From Capnocytophaga felis (lineage in GTDB: Bacteria; Bacteroidota; Bacteroidia; Flavobacteriales; Flavobacteriaceae): a DNA stretch of 64,000 nucleotides. This document shows, in pieces, positions 60,466-64,000 of this stretch (position 1 is its first letter; the number at the start of each line of letters is the position of its first letter). The notes beneath the pieces are model-generated. The model was not told the DNA's origin, did not search any database, and worked only from the letters and a program-made list of their open reading frames with translations. A program made the translations under genes and the position numbers. The stretch is from assembly GCF_009684755.1 (NCBI RefSeq), contig NZ_BLBC01000013.1:1163-65162 (forward strand). The letters run 5' to 3'.

Positions 60466-60948
60466 ATGAAAAATATATTTATCGAAAAACTAAATCAACT
60501 TGATGATGACCAAAAATATGATTTTATCAGAGAAGTTGAATTTGAAGAAACCGATGAAAAATGGGATCTTTTCAACATAATTATCGCCAATGAAGCAGAA
60601 TATGATTTAGCACGCATCGAAGCATTGAAAATTATTGCAATTTATGACATCCCAAACGATAAAAAGCCAAAAATTGCTCAAAGTTTAGAGTATATCATCA
60701 CAAATGAAGAAGATTATTTGGTAAGAAACTATGCCATAATGGCCTTACGGAACTTTATTGAATATCCAACATTGATTAAACTGGCAAAAACTATTGTAAG
60801 TGATAGCAATGAAGATGAAAATTGCAGACATAATGCTTTATCTGCCATTGAAAAAATGCCTAATGAAGCTAAAAAAGAGATATTAACATCTTTACTTACT
60901 GACAAATATATGAAACCTTACGTCCAACAAATTTTAGATGAGATGTAG
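60466..60948 (+). CDS. HEAT-repeat-like small protein
   Basis: The 160-residue acidic helical protein has HEAT-like helix pairs, such as LARIEALKIIAIYDIP and LVRNYAIMALRNFIEY and CRHNALSAIEKMP. Small HEAT proteins of this sort are often immunity or adaptor proteins in toxin loci. It heads a group of three small genes before murD. Confidence 0.7.
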   Translation: MKNIFIEKLNQLDDDQKYDFIREVEFEETDEKWDLFNIIIANEAEYDLARIEALKIIAIYDIPNDKKPKIAQSLEYIITNEEDYLVRNYAIMALRNFIEYPTLIKLAKTIVSDSNEDENCRHNALSAIEKMPNEAKKEILTSLLTDKYMKPYVQQILDEM

Positions 60949-61014
60949 ATTTCTAAAACTATAAAAAAACAACAAAAATTCTATATCCCTACACAAGAAA
61001 ACATTGTAAAGATT

Positions 61015-61374
61015 ATGTTAAGTAACGAATTACAAGAGTTTTTAAAGGAACAATTTCCTTACGATGCTCAGAAAATGATTTTTACTCCCGAAATGAAGCT
61101 TTATAAAGATTTCAAAATGGTGGGAGAAGACGTAGAAGACTTTCTATTGGACTTTACAAAGACTTTCAATGTAAAACTTGGAGACAATTTTAATTTCAAA
61201 GAGCGTTTTTATTTGGAATTTGAAGGAAGTTTGATAGAAAGATTATTGTTACCCTTTACTTTTATTCAAAAATTAATAAACATTTCGTTATTTGAATCCC
61301 CAAAAGAAGATGAACGAAAAGATTTAAGTTTTGCTGAACTCGATAGAGCTATAAAAACAGGAGTTTTGGAGTAA
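61015..61374 (+). CDS. DUF1493-like protein
   Basis: The 119-residue protein resembles DUF1493, an acyl-carrier-like small fold: LYKDFKMVGEDVEDFLLDFTKTFNV and the acidic FAELDRAIKTG. The family often turns up in contact-dependent or secreted-toxin loci, but its role is not known. Confidence 0.65.
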   Translation: MLSNELQEFLKEQFPYDAQKMIFTPEMKLYKDFKMVGEDVEDFLLDFTKTFNVKLGDNFNFKERFYLEFEGSLIERLLLPFTFIQKLINISLFESPKEDERKDLSFAELDRAIKTGVLE

Positions 61375-61412
61375 GTAATCAATAGAATTAAAAAATGAAA
61401 ACATAAAATAAA

Positions 61413-62003
61413 ATGAACGAATTATCAGATTTTGATTTTTTAAACTTAATTGAAAAGTCAAGAAAAAATGCTCAAAAGAAAATACAGCAAGGATTAACAT
61501 TTGTTACTCCTGAAAAACTACTGTATGATGAACTAAAATCAAATTTATTCTATTTGAATAGTAACCACGCTTCATATCATTGCCAAATCGGGAAATTGGA
61601 GAACAAAACACCTTATTATGAAAGAATAAATTACAAAGAACATATAACAAAAAGTTCCATTGCAGCAGGAATGATTGCCATCGGGCAACCTATCATACGA
61701 AAAAAAGTAGTTATGAAGGGAACTGTGGATAGCACATCCATTGCTTCAAGTTTTTTGTCAAATATTATTAAAACAAAATCTTCATTCCGAATATATTCAA
61801 TTAACGCTCAATTCAGGTTAGTTGGAACTAAAAATGTGGGAAGAGCCATCGGACGCTTAATTCCTAATATTGGCGTAGTTTTATTGGTTATCAATGCCGT
61901 AGATATTTTAATAGAAATATACCAAGCCAATAAAGACAACAACAGAAACTCCATCTTCGGCGGAGGTATCGGTGGTGGCGGTGGAGCTTCAAGCCTTTGG
62001 TAG
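61413..62003 (+). CDS. uncharacterised protein with membrane segment and Gly-rich end
   Basis: The 196-residue protein has a basic, soluble N-terminal half, then a strong hydrophobic segment (IGVVLLVINAVDILIEIY) and a Gly-rich end (FGGGIGGGGGASSLW). I do not recognise a family. The short anchor with GRAIGRLIP before it recalls segments seen in secreted toxins, which is a weak hint only. Confidence 0.6.
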   Translation: MNELSDFDFLNLIEKSRKNAQKKIQQGLTFVTPEKLLYDELKSNLFYLNSNHASYHCQIGKLENKTPYYERINYKEHITKSSIAAGMIAIGQPIIRKKVVMKGTVDSTSIASSFLSNIIKTKSSFRIYSINAQFRLVGTKNVGRAIGRLIPNIGVVLLVINAVDILIEIYQANKDNNRNSIFGGGIGGGGGASSLW

Positions 62004-62132
62004 AAATATGAACAAATAATTAAAAAATCTTGAAAATTCAAATCTTATTGAGCTGAACGAGACTATAATAAATATAAATTTCCGTAAAAACATCTGCGAT
62101 TTGCGGGATAAACTATAAAAAAACAACAAAAA

Positions 62133-63467
62133 ATGAAGAAATTAGTCATTTTAGGAGGAGGCGAAAGCGGTGTTGGAGCAGCCATTCTTGGAAAAAAAGA
62201 AGGCTGGGACGTGTTTCTGTCGGACAAAAGCAAAGTAGCTGACAGATATGCCAACGTACTCAATCAACATAACATTCGTTGGGAAGAAAATAAGCACACC
62301 GAAAGCGAAATTCTCTCCGCCGATAGCATCATAAAAAGTCCGGGAATTCCAGACAAAGTGGAAATCATCAAAAAAGCCAAAGAAAAAGGCATCGAGGTCA
62401 TTTCCGAAATTGAATTTGCCTACCGATATACCAAAGGAAAGATTATTGCCATAACGGGAAGCAACGGAAAAACCACCACGACCAGTCTGCTGTATCATAT
62501 TTTGAAAGAAGGAGGGCTTAATGTGGGTGTAGCGGGCAACATCGGGAAGAGTTTTGCTCAAATGGTTACTGAAAATGACAAAGAATACTACGTTTTGGAA
62601 ATCAGCAGTTTTCAACTGGACGGAATTACGAGTTTTAAGCCGCACATTGCCATTTTACTGAACATCACTCCTGACCATCTGGACAGGTATGACTATAAAA
62701 TGGAGAATTACATCGCATCAAAATTCAGAATCATTGAAAATCAGACCGAAAATGATTATTTCATATACAACATTGATGATCCGATAATCAGCCAATGGAT
62801 TGAAAACCACGATATAAAATCACAAAAAATCCCATTTTCAACAGAAAAAGAAATTATTAAAGGAATATATAGTTTAAAAGACAAAATACAGATGAATATT
62901 GACAACCAAACATTTGAAATTGAAGTAAATGAAATGAGTTTAAAGGGAAAACATAACGTAAAAAACTCAATGGCAGCTTCGGTGGCTTCACGACTTTTGA
63001 AAGTACGCAAGGAATCGATTCGCGAAAGCCTGAAAGGTTTCGTGGGAGAGCCGCATCGTTTGGAATTTGTTAAAACGGTGGAAGGAATTACCTACATAAA
63101 CGACTCGAAAGCTACCAACGTAAACTCTGTATTTTTCGCTTTGGACACGATGAAAACTCCCATAGTTTGGATTGTTGGCGGGGTGGACAAAGGCAACGAT
63201 TATTCTCCCCTACTGCCCTACGTACACGAGAAAGTAAAGGCAATTATTTGCTTAGGAAAAGATAACAGAGTGATATTAAACTCTTTCGGAAACATTGTAG
63301 AACAAATAGTAGAGACACAAAGTATGGCTGATGCCGTAGCTTTTGCAAAACGTTTCGCAAATAGCGGAGATACGGTGCTACTTGCCCCCGCCTGTGCAAG
63401 TTTTGACCTGTTTCAGAACTACGAGGACCGCGGAAATCAGTTCAGAAAGGAAGTAGAAAAGTTATAA
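62133..63467 (+). CDS. murD: UDP-MurNAc-L-alanine:D-glutamate ligase
   Basis: The 444-residue enzyme adds D-Glu to UDP-MurNAc-Ala. It has the N-terminal VILGGGESGVGAA-like Rossmann start, the ATP site ITGSNGKTTTTSLLYH, HNVKNSMAA and the C-terminal LLAPACASFDLFQNYEDRGNQFR. It is back in dcw order, 3 nt ahead of ftsW. Confidence 0.97.
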   Translation: MKKLVILGGGESGVGAAILGKKEGWDVFLSDKSKVADRYANVLNQHNIRWEENKHTESEILSADSIIKSPGIPDKVEIIKKAKEKGIEVISEIEFAYRYTKGKIIAITGSNGKTTTTSLLYHILKEGGLNVGVAGNIGKSFAQMVTENDKEYYVLEISSFQLDGITSFKPHIAILLNITPDHLDRYDYKMENYIASKFRIIENQTENDYFIYNIDDPIISQWIENHDIKSQKIPFSTEKEIIKGIYSLKDKIQMNIDNQTFEIEVNEMSLKGKHNVKNSMAASVASRLLKVRKESIRESLKGFVGEPHRLEFVKTVEGITYINDSKATNVNSVFFALDTMKTPIVWIVGGVDKGNDYSPLLPYVHEKVKAIICLGKDNRVILNSFGNIVEQIVETQSMADAVAFAKRFANSGDTVLLAPACASFDLFQNYEDRGNQFRKEVEKL

Positions 63468-63470
63468 GCA

Positions 63471-64000
63471 ATGCGAGGTTGGTTAGCACGAAATATAAAA
63501 GGCGATAAGGTTACTTGGGCTATCATACTGATATTTACATTATTCTCATTTTTGGCTGTATATAGTGCCAGCACAAATTTGGTTTATGTTATCGGTAAGG
63601 GTACTACGCTCGGGCATTTTTTAAGGCACGGACTCATCGTCTTTATTGGCTTTGTCATCATTTACATCATTCATAAGATTCCGTATCGTTTCTCACGTCC
63701 GGTTTCAAAATTAGGGTTATTCCTTTCGGCATTGCTATTGGTTTTTGCAGCTTTGAAAGGAACCACCATTGATGGAGCCAATGCCAGCCGATGGATTCAA
63801 GTACCTATCGTGGGTATTTCGTTTCAGCCTTCTACCTTCGCTTTGGTGATGTTAATGACGTATGTAGCCTCGTACTTGGCTGAAAATTATGGCAAAAAAC
63901 CTACATTTTCCGAATCTTTCCTTCCTTTGTGGTTGCCCATAGCGGTTATCATCGGGCTTATCGTGCCTTCGAACCTTTCTACGGCAGTACTGGGGGCAGG
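63471..64000 (+). CDS. ftsW: FtsW/RodA family lipid II polymerase (partial)
   Basis: From the ATG at 63471 the frame reads MRGWLARNIKGDKVTWAIIL and stays open to the window end, giving 176 residues with several membrane helices: VYSASTNLVY, GANASRWIQVPIVGISFQPSTFA and LIVPSNLSTAVLGAG are FtsW signatures. It polymerises septal glycan with FtsI. The rest lies outside the window. Confidence 0.95.
   Translation, partial: MRGWLARNIKGDKVTWAIILIFTLFSFLAVYSASTNLVYVIGKGTTLGHFLRHGLIVFIGFVIIYIIHKIPYRFSRPVSKLGLFLSALLLVFAALKGTTIDGANASRWIQVPIVGISFQPSTFALVMLMTYVASYLAENYGKKPTFSESFLPLWLPIAVIIGLIVPSNLSTAVLGA

Overview
The window is a compact, AT-rich stretch of a Bacteroidota chromosome, most likely a flavobacterium of the Capnocytophaga type. 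The signs are promoters of the form TTTG-N19-TAnnTTTG, starts without Shine-Dalgarno sites, a tmRNA whose tag reads GENNYALAA, and lineage families such as DUF4476, DUF2480, DUF3078 and DUF5606. The genus is inferred from overall look only; the phylum is much firmer.

Left part (1-15.8 kb): a secreted thioredoxin-like protein and a secreted sialidase-fold protein lie among AT-rich spacers with dispersed repeats. Then come htpG, a metF-metE methionine operon, asnA, ssrA (tmRNA), a secreted GH20 beta-N-acetylhexosaminidase, a small lipoprotein and the remnant of a HTH regulator. Sialidase and hexosaminidase together suit a glycan-scavenging host-associated bacterium.

Middle part (15.8-41 kb): a calcium-type P-ATPase; a three-gene vWA / PP2C phosphatase / protein kinase signalling operon resembling the TerY-P triad; sufE-sufT and a DUF2480 gene; an outer-membrane DUF3078 protein; an M20 dipeptidase; dprA; mscS-galE; an SPFH protein; leucyl aminopeptidase; def; a TolC/HlyD-type export pair; yceD-rpmF; and an ABC transporter operon with its own YtrA-type GntR regulator.

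Right part (41-64 kb): the division and cell-wall (dcw) cluster runs mraZ-rsmH-ftsL-ftsI, murE, mraY, murD-ftsW, all on the plus strand, but is split by about 14 kb of small accessory genes, also all on the plus strand: 8.6 kb between ftsI and murE, 2.9 kb between murE and mraY, 2.7 kb between mraY and murD. The inserted genes are small stress, modification and immunity-like proteins, a paralogous gene pair, an unusual OmdA-metal-binding-CDF fusion, and a REP-associated tyrosine transposase (RAYT).

Three kinds of non-coding structure stand out. First, GTAG-headed REP hairpins, mostly in inverted pairs, cluster around the RAYT gene and even sit in its reading frame; one overlaps the murE stop codon. 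Second, six intergenic arrays are degenerate tandem repeats with a period of exactly 21 bp. Third, there is a 98-bp direct repeat flanking the first gene and an 83-bp cloverleaf-like inverted repeat near htpG. A candidate MraZ operator (TGGGA-N5-TGGTA-N5-TGGGA) lies at the head of the dcw cluster.
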